The notes below the pieces were generated by a model that was not told where the DNA came from, made no database searches, and was given only the letters and a program-made list of their open reading frames with translations. Both the position numbers and the translations under genes were made by a program. DNA of 64,000 nucleotides. It comes from Kibdelosporangium persicum. GTDB lineage: Bacteria; Actinomycetota; Actinomycetes; Mycobacteriales; Pseudonocardiaceae. The DNA lies in the NCBI RefSeq assembly GCF_013280595.1, contig NZ_JAAATY010000010.1:229120-293119 (forward strand), given 5' to 3'. Shown here in pieces: positions 26,054 to 33,737 of the stretch (positions are counted from its first letter, which is position 1; the number at the start of each line of letters is the position of its first letter).

Positions 26054-27349
26054 TCACCTGGGCGCGCTCAGTTCGAGCGTCACCGCCTCAGCCGGACCGC
26101 AGCACCCGCCGCCCGACGCCTCGGCGGGCTCGTCGAAGACCCCGGCACCACCGCACACTCCGGTCTCCGGCAAGGTCAGTTCGACCCGTTCCGCGGACTC
26201 ACGGTCCCCGGCGATGGCCGCGACGACACTACGGACCTGCTCGTACCCGGTCATCGCGAGGAACGTCGGCGCGCGGCCGTACGCCTTCATGCCCACCAGG
26301 TAGAAGTTCGGCTCGGGGTGGCTCAGTTCTTTGACGCCGTGTGGGTAGACCGTGCCGCAGGAGTGCACGTTCGGGTCGATCAGCGGAGCCAGTTCGCGCG
26401 GGGCCTGCAACGTGGCGTCCAGTTCGAGGCGCACCTCCGACAGCCACGAGAGGTCCGGCCGGAAACCGGTCAGCACCACCACTTCGTCGACCGGTTCCAG
26501 CTTGTGGCCGTCTTGGGAGGTCAGCACGACACCGGACGACGTCTGCTCCACCGACGCGGTACGGAAACCGGTCACGGTCTCGACCTGGCCGTCGCGGGCT
26601 GCCTGCTGCGCACGCTGCCCCAAGGCGCCCCGAGCCGGCAGTTGGTCGGCCTCGCCGCCACCGAACACGTTGCCGACCGTGCCACGCCGCAACAGCCATA
26701 CGACCTTGGTACCGGGCAGCTCTGTCAGCGCGACCAGTGCGGTCAACGCCGAATGCCCGCTGCCCGCCACCGCCACGCGCTTCCCGGCGTACCGGGCTCG
26801 CACGTCGGGGTCCGCCAGATCCGGCACCCGGTACGAGAGCGCCGTAGTCGCCTGCTCCCCCACGGCGGGCAGGCCGTCGCCGCCGAGCGGGTTCGGCGAC
26901 GTCCACGTTCCCGAGGCGTCGATGACCGCTTGGGCTTCGATGCGCTCGTCTCCTGCGTGGACGGTGAACGGCTCGGTGTCACGGCCCGCGTCGACGACAC
27001 GGTCACGCCCGCGCCTGGTCACGCCGGTCACCCGCGTCCCGAACCGCACCCGCTCGCCCAGCGCCTTGGCCAGCGGCCGCAGGTAGAGCTCGGCCCATTC
27101 CCGGCCGGTCGGATACGTCTCGCCGTCCGGCCGCCGCCACCCGGCCGGCTCCAGCAGCCGGGCCGCCGCGGGGTCGACCAGTTCCGACCACCGCGAGAAC
27201 AGCCGCACATGGTTCCACTGCGCGACAGCCGAACCCGCCACCGGCCCGGCTTCCAGCACCAACGGTTCCAGGCCCCGCTCGATCAGGTGGGCCGCCGCGG
27301 CCAGCCCGATCGGTCCGGCACCGACCACCACCACCGGCAACACGCTCAC
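26054..27349 (-). CDS. arsO: FAD/NAD(P)-binding flavoprotein of an arsenic locus (ArsO-like)
   Basis: A 431-residue two-dinucleotide-binding flavoprotein. FAD loop VVVGAGPIGLAAAAHL (residues 4-19), NADPH loop VAVAGSGHSALTAL (about residue 195), and LTGFRPDLSWL. Such monooxygenases (ArsO) recur in actinobacterial ars operons, but their exact reaction is not firmly known. The C-terminus has cysteines in GVCGGAG and GGGCCGP that could bind arsenic. GTG start with AGGAGGA 4-5 bases upstream. It is divergent from the ArsR-type regulator, sharing two operators. Confidence 0.8.
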   Translation of the reverse strand: MSVLPVVVVGAGPIGLAAAAHLIERGLEPLVLEAGPVAGSAVAQWNHVRLFSRWSELVDPAAARLLEPAGWRRPDGETYPTGREWAELYLRPLAKALGERVRFGTRVTGVTRRGRDRVVDAGRDTEPFTVHAGDERIEAQAVIDASGTWTSPNPLGGDGLPAVGEQATTALSYRVPDLADPDVRARYAGKRVAVAGSGHSALTALVALTELPGTKVVWLLRRGTVGNVFGGGEADQLPARGALGQRAQQAARDGQVETVTGFRTASVEQTSSGVVLTSQDGHKLEPVDEVVVLTGFRPDLSWLSEVRLELDATLQAPRELAPLIDPNVHSCGTVYPHGVKELSHPEPNFYLVGMKAYGRAPTFLAMTGYEQVRSVVAAIAGDRESAERVELTLPETGVCGGAGVFDEPAEASGGGCCGPAEAVTLELSAPR

Positions 27350-27396
27350 CGGGTCCTCCTTGAATCGAAGCTCATCTATCCAACGGAGGAGAATGT

Positions 27397-27412
27397 ATCG
27401 ACCGGGATCGAT
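27397..27412. promoter_or_regulatory. ArsR operator candidate 1, ATCGA-N6-TCGAT
   Basis: ATCGACCGGGATCGAT has perfect 5-base arms. It sits 48 bases before the flavoprotein start and is the twin of the site 26 bases downstream. Confidence 0.7.
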
Positions 27413-27422
27413 TGACGCAACC

Positions 27423-27438
27423 ATCGATTTGTGTCGAT
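27423..27438. promoter_or_regulatory. ArsR operator candidate 2, ATCGA-N6-TCGAT
   Basis: ATCGATTTGTGTCGAT has the same arms and spacer as the first site and ends 9 bases before the ArsR-fusion start, so binding would block its translation-start region as well as transcription. Confidence 0.7.
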
Positions 27439-27447
27439 AATTAGGGC

Positions 27448-28281
27448 ATGACGACGCTGGACCGTCCCTTGCTGGCCGAGCAGGAAGCCGCCACCTACGC
27501 CGGGTGGTTCTCCTGCCTGGCCGAGCCGACCCGGGTGAAACTGCTGCACACGGTGGCGACCGCGACCGGCGCCATCACGGTCGGCGAGCTCACCCACCTG
27601 CTGGGCATCAGCCAGTCCACGTGTTCGCACCACGTCCGCAAACTGGCCGAGGTGGGCTTCGTGCGGGTCCGCAAAGAAGGCACCGCGACGCTGGTTTCGG
27701 TCAATCCCTCATGCTGCACAGGGCTACCGCACGCCGCCGACGCGGTGATGGGCATGCTGGCGCCACGGCCTTGCTGTCCCGCCGACGTGCCCCAGGACGT
27801 CACCGTCCGGGCCATGGACCCGGCCGACTGGGCAGACGTCCGCCGGATCTACGGCGAGGGCATCGCGACCGGCCACGCCACGTTCGAGACCGGGGTTCCC
27901 AGCCGCAAGACCCTGGACGCCGGCTGGCTTCCGGATCACCGCTGGGTCGCCGAGATCGACGGACAGGTCGTGGGCTGGGCGGCGCTCAGCCCGGTGTCCA
28001 CTCGCGAGTGTTACGCCGGCATCGCCGAGAACTTCGTCTACGTCGGCGAGGACCACCGCGGCCGTGGGATCGGCAAGGCACTGATCCGGCGACAGGTCTG
28101 CGCCGCCGACGACGCCGGGCTCTGGACCCTGCAGACCTCGATCTTCCCGGAGAACCGCGCCGCCCTCGCCCTGCACCACCAAGCGGGCTTCCGCACCCTC
28201 GGTGTACGCGAACGCATCGCTCAGCACCACGGCGTCTGGCGCGACACCGTCTTCATCGAACGCCGCAACGACACCGTCTGA
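27448..28281 (+). CDS. ArsR regulator fused to ArsN-like GNAT acetyltransferase
   Basis: A 277-residue fusion. Residues 1-100 form an ArsR winged helix (EPTRVKLLHTV ... LLGISQSTCSHHVRKLAEVGF) with cysteine pairs in NPSCCTG and APRPCCP for arsenite sensing. Residues 115-277 form a phosphinothricin acetyltransferase-like GNAT domain (TVRAMDPADWADVRRIY, FVYVGEDHRGRGIGKALI as the acetyl-CoA loop, HHQAGFRTLG). ArsN1 enzymes of this type acetylate and detoxify arsinothricin. The fusion would join sensing and resistance in one protein. Phosphinothricin resistance is the alternative. Two operators precede the ATG. Confidence 0.85.
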   Translation: MTTLDRPLLAEQEAATYAGWFSCLAEPTRVKLLHTVATATGAITVGELTHLLGISQSTCSHHVRKLAEVGFVRVRKEGTATLVSVNPSCCTGLPHAADAVMGMLAPRPCCPADVPQDVTVRAMDPADWADVRRIYGEGIATGHATFETGVPSRKTLDAGWLPDHRWVAEIDGQVVGWAALSPVSTRECYAGIAENFVYVGEDHRGRGIGKALIRRQVCAADDAGLWTLQTSIFPENRAALALHHQAGFRTLGVRERIAQHHGVWRDTVFIERRNDTV

Positions 28282-28286
28282 CCAAA

Positions 28287-28334
28287 CCTCGTGAGTGTTT
28301 GTCAGGGTTAGAACACGGCTAAACACTCACGAGG
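28287..28334. repeat. Palindromic intergenic repeat, copy 3
   Basis: CCTCGTGAGTGTTTGTC ... GCTAAACACTCACGAGG, near-perfect arms. It lies between the convergent ArsR-fusion and arsC genes, where it would act as a terminator for both. Confidence 0.85.
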
Positions 28335-28351
28335 TCACCTGGGCGCTTTGG

Positions 28352-28762
28352 TCAAGCCGGTAGGCCAAGTTCCTGCAGCAAGCCACGGACGCGGCGCTCG
28401 ATCTCGTCCCGGATGGGGCGCACCTCGGCCGCGCTCAACCCCTTGGGATCGGCCAGGGTCCAGTCGAGGTAGCGCTTGCCGGGGAAGACCGGGCAGGTGT
28501 CGCCGCATCCCATGGTGACGACCACGTCGGCGTCCCGGACCGTGTCGTCGGTCCACCGCTTCGGGAACTGCTGGGAGATGTCGATCCCACGCTCGGCCAT
28601 CGTCTCGACCGCGGCGGGGTTGACCTCGTCGGCCGGCTCTGAACCGCCGGACCAGGCGACGGCGCGGTCACCGGCGAGGTGCTGGAAGAAGCCGAGAGCC
28701 ATCTGGCTGCGTCCGGCGTTGTGCACACACAGGAACAACACCACGGGTTTGCCGTCGATCAT
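28352..28762 (-). CDS. arsC: Arsenate reductase ArsC, low-molecular-weight phosphatase fold
   Basis: A 136-residue reductase of arsenate to arsenite. P-loop LCVHNAGRSQ (C-x5-R, residues 12-18). A second cysteine pair occurs in MGCGDTCPVFPGKRYLDW, a region conserved in mycothiol- or thioredoxin-linked ArsC of actinobacteria. Its ATG overlaps the stop of the upstream ArsR-ArsC fusion by 4 bases, so the two are coupled. Confidence 0.92.
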   Translation of the reverse strand: MIDGKPVVLFLCVHNAGRSQMALGFFQHLAGDRAVAWSGGSEPADEVNPAAVETMAERGIDISQQFPKRWTDDTVRDADVVVTMGCGDTCPVFPGKRYLDWTLADPKGLSAAEVRPIRDEIERRVRGLLQELGLPA

Positions 28763-29454
28763 GTTTCACCTTCCGGACGTTGCCGTACGACTGGAGCGAG
28801 CCGCTCCACGCGGTTTTCGAGGTCGCGCAAGGCCCGCTCGAACGCGTCACTGGTACCGGTTCGGACCGGGTCCGGCACGGACCAGTGCAGCCGGTCCTCC
28901 CCCTGAGGCCCGAGCTCTTCGTGTGCGTTGTCGCACACCGCGATCACCAGATCGTCCGGCTGCAACACTTCGTCGACTCGACTGGTACGCGCACGTGCCA
29001 GCGACAGGCCGTGTTGCTTCGCGACACTCGCCGCCAAGGGGTGGACTCCCGCCGCGGGGTCGGTACCCGCCGATGTCGCGGGAACCTCGCTGCGCCGCTT
29101 CCACAACGCGGCGGCGAGCTGAGACCGCGCGGAGTTCCTGGTGCACACGAAGAGCACCCGGCCCGTCTCCCGGTGCTCCGCGGACGCGATGACGGCGAGA
29201 CCTTCGGGCCGGAGCCGGAGATACGTCCGCCGGTGATCACCCTCCGACCGGGACCGCTCGACCAGCCCGGCCTGCTCCAGCAGCTTGATGTGGTGTGCCA
29301 GCAGATTGCTCGCCAAGCCCAGTCTGGTCCCGATCTCGCTCGGCGAAGCGTCGCCGAGCAGCAGCAGGTCCACGATCGCCAGCCGCGCGGGCTCCCCCAG
29401 CGCCGCATGCACCCGGGCCCGCGCGGCCAACGACGACTTCCACTCAGCCTTCAT
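28759..29454 (-). CDS. ArsR-type regulator fused to LMW phosphatase (arsenate-reductase-like) domain
   Basis: A 231-residue fusion. Residues 10-90 form a winged helix (ARVHAALGEPARLAIVDLLL ... GLASNLLAHHIKLLEQAGLV). Residues 97-220 form a low-molecular-weight phosphatase domain with P-loop VCTRNSARSQ and the aspartate loop SVPDPVRTG. It resembles ArsC-like tyrosine phosphatases. Its likely job is regulation of the island or sensing of arsenate; whether the phosphatase domain still reduces arsenate is unclear. A possible operator lies just upstream (29457-29470). No arsenite pump is in this window. Confidence 0.85.
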   Translation of the reverse strand: MKAEWKSSLAARARVHAALGEPARLAIVDLLLLGDASPSEIGTRLGLASNLLAHHIKLLEQAGLVERSRSEGDHRRTYLRLRPEGLAVIASAEHRETGRVLFVCTRNSARSQLAAALWKRRSEVPATSAGTDPAAGVHPLAASVAKQHGLSLARARTSRVDEVLQPDDLVIAVCDNAHEELGPQGEDRLHWSVPDPVRTGTSDAFERALRDLENRVERLAPVVRQRPEGET

Positions 29455-29456
29455 TG

Positions 29457-29470
29457 ACTCAATGATGAGT
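29457..29470. promoter_or_regulatory. Inverted repeat ACTCA-N4-TGAGT before ArsR fusion
   Basis: Perfect 5-base arms beginning 2 bases upstream of the ArsR-phosphatase start codon, a likely autoregulatory site. Its sequence is unrelated to the ATCGA-N6-TCGAT sites of the other ArsR. Confidence 0.5.
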
Positions 29471-29529
29471 GAGGCAATCTTCGGCTGTCAATGTGACGCG
29501 CCTGCTACGACTCCACCTGCGACAAGCGG

Positions 29530-30747
29530 TTACCCGGTGACCACGGTGCCGGACTGGACCACGTGGCGGATGTGTTCCGGGTCGGCGAGGACATCGATGT
29601 CCGCGAGCGGGTCGCCGTCGAGGACCAGCAGGTCCGCGTGCGCGCCGGGGGCAAGGGTGCCGATCTCGCCGGACAGCTGGACCAGGTCGGCGGCGACCGT
29701 CGTGGCGGACCTGATGATGTCGAGCGGACGCTGGACCTCGGCACGCAACCGGAACTCGTGGTTCTGGTGACGGTGCATCCCGCCGAGAAGGTCCGAGCCG
29801 AAGGCGATCCGGACGCCGCCTTGGGCCGCTCGGTCCAGGGCCGCCAGGCCGGCACCGAGGACTTCGTCGACCTTGCGCCAGCTGGACTCGGGCAGCCCGT
29901 ACTGGATTCCTTCCTCCTTCAGCGCCCAGTACGTGACGAGAGTCGGGACCAGGAACGCATCGTGCCCGAGGAACAGTTCCACGCTGCGGTCGTCGATCAG
30001 GTTGCCGTGCTCGATCGACCTGATTCCCAGTTCCAGTGCGCGGTTGACCGCGCGGGCCGTGTAGGCGTGCGCGGCGACATACCTGTTGGCTGCCGTGGCT
30101 TCTTCGACTATCGCGCGGAGTTCGTCCGCCGAGTACTGAGTGGAGTCGATCCGGTCGGTGGGTGAGGCGACGCCGCCGGAGGCCATCACCTTGATGTGGT
30201 GGGCGCCTTTGCGGAGTTCGTCGCGGGCGGCGGCGCGGACCGCGTCCACGCCGTCGGCGATGCGGCCGAGGCCGGCGCAGCAGGGGTGGTCGTCGTGCCG
30301 ATGCGTCCCACGGCCGCGGCTGTCGCCGTGACCGCCGGTCTGACTGAGCGCACGGCCACAGAACAGCACACGAGGGCCACGGACCAAGCCTTCGGCTTGG
30401 GCTTGCGCGAGGCCGTAGTCCGCACCTGAGGCGTCGCGGACGGTGGTGAAGCCGCGGTCGAGCATGCGGCTCATGATGCCGAAGCTGTGTGCGGCCACAT
30501 AGGACGGTGATTGGGCCGCGAGTGACCCCAGGTCGGCGGTCGACGCGGTGACGTGGACATGGGCGTCGATCAGACCGGGTATCACCACCGCCCCGCGGAC
30601 GTCCACAGTGGGCACGTCCGGTGCCGTGAGGCCCTTGCCGGTTTCCGCGATCCGGCCGTCGGCGCACAGCAGATCGCCTTCGGCGTACTCGCCCGACGCC
30701 GGGTCGAGCAGCAGGGCGTTGCGCAGCAGCAGCGACCCTTGTTTCAC
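29530..30747 (-). CDS. Metal-dependent amidohydrolase (imidazolonepropionase/Xaa-Pro dipeptidase-like)
   Basis: A 405-residue amidohydrolase-superfamily enzyme. Metal ligands HVH in GLIDAHVHVTA (about residue 65), bridging lysine in HHIKVMASGG (about residue 180), histidines in AAHAYTARAVNRAL and SIEHGNLID, and the aspartate in FGSDLLGG (about residue 300). Family members cleave cyclic or linear amides, often peptides ending in proline. GTG start, GGAGG 6-7 bases upstream, overlapping the GAF gene stop by 4 bases. Part of a coupled MFS-GAF-hydrolase operon, so it probably acts on the imported compound. Confidence 0.88.
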   Translation of the reverse strand: MKQGSLLLRNALLLDPASGEYAEGDLLCADGRIAETGKGLTAPDVPTVDVRGAVVIPGLIDAHVHVTASTADLGSLAAQSPSYVAAHSFGIMSRMLDRGFTTVRDASGADYGLAQAQAEGLVRGPRVLFCGRALSQTGGHGDSRGRGTHRHDDHPCCAGLGRIADGVDAVRAAARDELRKGAHHIKVMASGGVASPTDRIDSTQYSADELRAIVEEATAANRYVAAHAYTARAVNRALELGIRSIEHGNLIDDRSVELFLGHDAFLVPTLVTYWALKEEGIQYGLPESSWRKVDEVLGAGLAALDRAAQGGVRIAFGSDLLGGMHRHQNHEFRLRAEVQRPLDIIRSATTVAADLVQLSGEIGTLAPGAHADLLVLDGDPLADIDVLADPEHIRHVVQSGTVVTG

Positions 30748-31175
30748 CGTGCACCTCCAGCACGCAGCGCTGGCACTGCCAGCGAGGCCAAGGACGTCAC
30801 CTTGGCGACGGATGTCTCGTCGTAACTGCCCTCGGCGTCGAGGATGTTCAACACGCCCAGCGTCTGTCCATTGTCGACGACGGGCACGTTGATGACCGCG
30901 CCGCAGCCGAGTTCGGCGATCAGCTCGTGGTCGGCGAAGATCGCGCGCACCGCCTCGCGGTCGGGGCCCAGATAGGGCCGCTGGGCCTTGATGCACCCTT
31001 CCAGCCAGCCGCCGTCGACCTCGACGGTCTTCTCACCACCGACCGGGTACCGGCTGGGATGGCTGCTGTGCACGCGCCGCAGCGCCTGGCGTTCCGGAAT
31101 CCATGCCAGCACCGTGAACAGCTTCACGCCGACGGCTTCCCGGACCTTTTGTTCTACTGTGGACAGTGAAGTCAC
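30744..31175 (-). CDS. Stand-alone GAF domain protein
   Basis: A 143-residue single GAF domain (VKLFTVLAWIPERQALRRV ... GAVINVPVVDNGQTLGVLNI). No output domain is attached. Overlaps both neighbours by 4 bases, so it is made together with the transporter and the hydrolase. Single GAF proteins in catabolic operons can bind the substrate as sensors or have methionine-sulfoxide-reductase-like activity, but the three cysteines of free methionine sulfoxide reductases are not seen here. GTG start with GGAGGAG 8 bases upstream. Confidence 0.8.
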   Translation of the reverse strand: MTSLSTVEQKVREAVGVKLFTVLAWIPERQALRRVHSSHPSRYPVGGEKTVEVDGGWLEGCIKAQRPYLGPDREAVRAIFADHELIAELGCGAVINVPVVDNGQTLGVLNILDAEGSYDETSVAKVTSLASLAVPALRAGGAR

Positions 31176-32566
31176 TTCGACATCTCCTCCGCGGTCGATG
31201 CCTGGGCACCGCGTTCGGTCAGTTCTTCCAGCGAGCGTCCGGCCGTGGACAGGCCGAACACGATCACGCAGAGCACGCCCGCGCCCAGCACGGCCGTGGT
31301 GAGGCCGAAGACGCCGCCGAAGCCCAGGCTTGCGGCCGACAGGCCGATGATCGTCGGCGCCAGGATGCTGCCGACCCGGCCGAACGCGCTCGACAACCCG
31401 GTTCCGGTGGCACGGATCCACGTCGGGAACACCTCTGGCGTGTACGAGTAGACACCCGCATAGGTCCCGTTGAGGAAGAACGACAACACCGCGCCCGCCA
31501 CGGTGATCGCCCAGGGCGCGTCCATCTGGCTGAGCCAGAACGCGCTGACCGCCGAGCCGGCCAGGTAGAGCGCGATGGTGTGCTTGCGGTCCAGCCGTTC
31601 GGACAGCCAGGCCGCCGAGAAGTAACCGGGGATCTGGGCCAGGTAGATGATGATCGAGAACTCGAAGCTCTTGGTGACCGTGATCCCCCGCTCGACCAGC
31701 AGGGTCGGGATCCACGAGAAGAAGCCGTAGTACGAGAAGGTGATCACGAACCAGACCGTCCAGATCACCGCGGTCCGGCGGGCCATCGCGCGGCTCCAGA
31801 GGAACCTCAGCGCGGTGACGAGGTTGACCTTCGGTGTCTCGGTGACCGGCTGGATCGCGGCCTGCGCGGCCACCGGGGGCAACGACCGGCCGGTCGCCTT
31901 CTCGACGTCACGTTCGATCTTGCCGACCACCTGCTCGGCTTCCTCGTACCGGCCCTGTGCCAGCAGGAAACGCGGTGACTCCGGCAGGGATCGCCGCCAC
32001 CACAGCAGCATCACGATCGGCACCGCGGTGAGCATCTGCGCGATCCGCCAGCCCTCCGGCGATGCGGACACGACGAACCGGCCGATCAGCGCGGCGGCGA
32101 CGAAGCCGAACGAGAAGAACCCGGCGAGCGCGCCGATGAACCAGCCACGCCGTTTCGCCGGGACGAACTCCGACAGGAACGGGGCGATGATCGCGCTCTC
32201 GGCGCCCGCACCGGCACCCGCGAGGACCCGTGCGCCGAGGAAGACCTCGTAGTTGGGCGCGAACGCCGCGACGACCGAGAACACGGCGTAGAACGCGAGC
32301 GCGTACATCATGACCTTCTTGCGGCCGATGCGGTCGCCGAGCAGGCCGGCCGCGATCGCGCCGAAGAGGAAGCCGAACGGGGTCGCCGAGCCGATCAGGC
32401 CGAGCTGGCCGTTGCTCAGCCCCCAGACCTCCCGCACGCTGGGCAGCAGGAAGGCCACCACGGCCGAGTCCATGCCGTCGAAGGTGTAGCCGAGCCCACC
32501 GATCAGCAACAGCTTGTAGTGCGGCCGGCTCAGCGGAAGCCGGTCGAGTCGTGCCAGGAGCGTCAT
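31172..32566 (-). CDS. MFS transporter, aromatic acid/metabolite:H+ symporter type
   Basis: A 464-residue 12-helix uptake transporter. Signature GDRIGRKKVMMY between helices 2 and 3, the matching R-x-G/A-R motif at SLPESPRFLLAQGR, and a second SERLDRKHT loop in the C-terminal half. It resembles sugar, aromatic acid and sialate-type symporters (AAHS/metabolite-H+ subfamilies) rather than drug pumps. First gene of a coupled operon with a GAF protein and an amidohydrolase, and divergent from a MurR/RpiR regulator. The substrate is unknown. Confidence 0.88.
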   Translation of the reverse strand: MTLLARLDRLPLSRPHYKLLLIGGLGYTFDGMDSAVVAFLLPSVREVWGLSNGQLGLIGSATPFGFLFGAIAAGLLGDRIGRKKVMMYALAFYAVFSVVAAFAPNYEVFLGARVLAGAGAGAESAIIAPFLSEFVPAKRRGWFIGALAGFFSFGFVAAALIGRFVVSASPEGWRIAQMLTAVPIVMLLWWRRSLPESPRFLLAQGRYEEAEQVVGKIERDVEKATGRSLPPVAAQAAIQPVTETPKVNLVTALRFLWSRAMARRTAVIWTVWFVITFSYYGFFSWIPTLLVERGITVTKSFEFSIIIYLAQIPGYFSAAWLSERLDRKHTIALYLAGSAVSAFWLSQMDAPWAITVAGAVLSFFLNGTYAGVYSYTPEVFPTWIRATGTGLSSAFGRVGSILAPTIIGLSAASLGFGGVFGLTTAVLGAGVLCVIVFGLSTAGRSLEELTERGAQASTAEEMSK

Positions 32567-32626
32567 GCCGCGTCCTCCGTCGTCCCCTGTCGAGTGCGCG
32601 AAACATATACTGCATCTACTCTGATC

Positions 32627-32642
32627 TGCAATGTTCGTTGCA
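32627..32642. promoter_or_regulatory. Inverted repeat TGCAA-N6-TTGCA, candidate MurR/RpiR operator
   Basis: Located in the gap between the divergent transporter operon and regulator, just upstream of a -10-like CATACT (32641-32646). The A/T-rich stretch from 32600 to 32650 contrasts with its surroundings, as expected of a shared promoter. Confidence 0.5.
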
Positions 32643-32652
32643 TACTCTTACC

Positions 32653-33585
32653 GTGCGTTACGGTGACGCCGTGGAGGACGAGGCCGACGTGCCCGAAGTG
32701 GAATCCGACGACGGCCTGGAGAGCTGGTTGCGTCGCCGGATGCCCGAACGCGGGCTGCGGCCCCGGTCGTCGGCGGTGCTCGAGCTGCTGATCTCGCAGC
32801 CGCGGCGGGCGTCGTTCGGCTCCACCGGCGAAATCGCCCAGCTCGCCGGCGTCAACGTCGCCACGGTGACCAGGACCGCCCAGGCGCTGGGCTTCGCAGG
32901 CTGGCCCGCGCTGCAACAGGAGTTGCGGGCGCGGTACCTCTCGTCACTGAGCGCTCCCCAGGTGGCCGAGGAGCACACCAGCACCGGCTCGGCCGCCGCG
33001 GATTCGGTCCGCCGCGACTTCGACAGTCTGGCCCTGCTCAAGAGCCGATTCGACGAAGCCGGGATCACCCTGGTCGCCACCGCCGTCGCCACCGCCCGCC
33101 GGACCGTCGTGATCGCCGACGGCAGCTACGCGGCCGTCGGCATCGCGTTCGCCCACAATGCCCGGCTCGCCGGCTATGACGTGCACGCGGTCACCGGCGG
33201 CGACGCCGAACTGGCCAACCAGACCGCGAAGATGACGGCGGACGACGTGCTCATCGCCATCAGTTTCTGGCGTCTCTACGCGAGCACCGTGCTTGCCGCC
33301 AACGAGGCCCACGACCGTGGCGCCCGTGTGTTCGCCATCACCGACGCCGCCAGCCCTGCCCTGGCGGGCGCGGCCGAGCACGTCCTGATGGTCCCCGCTG
33401 AGGGCGTCGCGTTCTTCCCGTCGCTGACTGCGGGCGTCGCCTTGGTCCAGGCGATCGTCGCCCAACTGGCCGCTGTCGACCCGGACCGCACCAGCAAGTC
33501 GATCGAGGCCGCCGAGGCGATGTGGACGCGCTTCGATCTGTTGCAGCGGCGCCCCGGCCTGACCACGCGCAAAAACCAGCCCTGA
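32653..33585 (+). CDS. MurR/RpiR family transcriptional regulator (HTH plus SIS)
   Basis: About 310 residues: N-terminal RpiR helix-turn-helix (SFGSTGEIAQLAGVNVATVT, about residue 55-75) and a C-terminal SIS domain (VIADGSYAAVGIAFAHNARLA, FAITDAASPALAGAAEHVL) that usually senses sugar phosphates. The GTG at 32653 begins about 7 bases after a -10-like CATACT, hinting at a leaderless message; GTG at 32671 is the other candidate and neither has a clear ribosome site. Likely represses the divergent MFS-GAF-amidohydrolase operon. Confidence 0.85.
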   Translation: MRYGDAVEDEADVPEVESDDGLESWLRRRMPERGLRPRSSAVLELLISQPRRASFGSTGEIAQLAGVNVATVTRTAQALGFAGWPALQQELRARYLSSLSAPQVAEEHTSTGSAAADSVRRDFDSLALLKSRFDEAGITLVATAVATARRTVVIADGSYAAVGIAFAHNARLAGYDVHAVTGGDAELANQTAKMTADDVLIAISFWRLYASTVLAANEAHDRGARVFAITDAASPALAGAAEHVLMVPAEGVAFFPSLTAGVALVQAIVAQLAAVDPDRTSKSIEAAEAMWTRFDLLQRRPGLTTRKNQP

Positions 33586-33737
33586 CCGGCTCCGCGGTCA
33601 CCGGTGCCGGCACGGGCCCGGTCAGCGATGTGGCGGACGTCTCGGTCACCGGGTTGTCCTCGTCAGACCGTGCCTCCGCGCCCACAGGTTAGGGCGAGTT
33701 TCGCTGGGTATCTCCCCTGTGGAGCGGAGGTGACCAG

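Noticed and set aside
33582..33625. Possible terminator after the MurR/RpiR gene
   Set aside because: Arms CTGACCGG and CCGGTCAG are only 8 bp with a 28-base loop, too weak to call.
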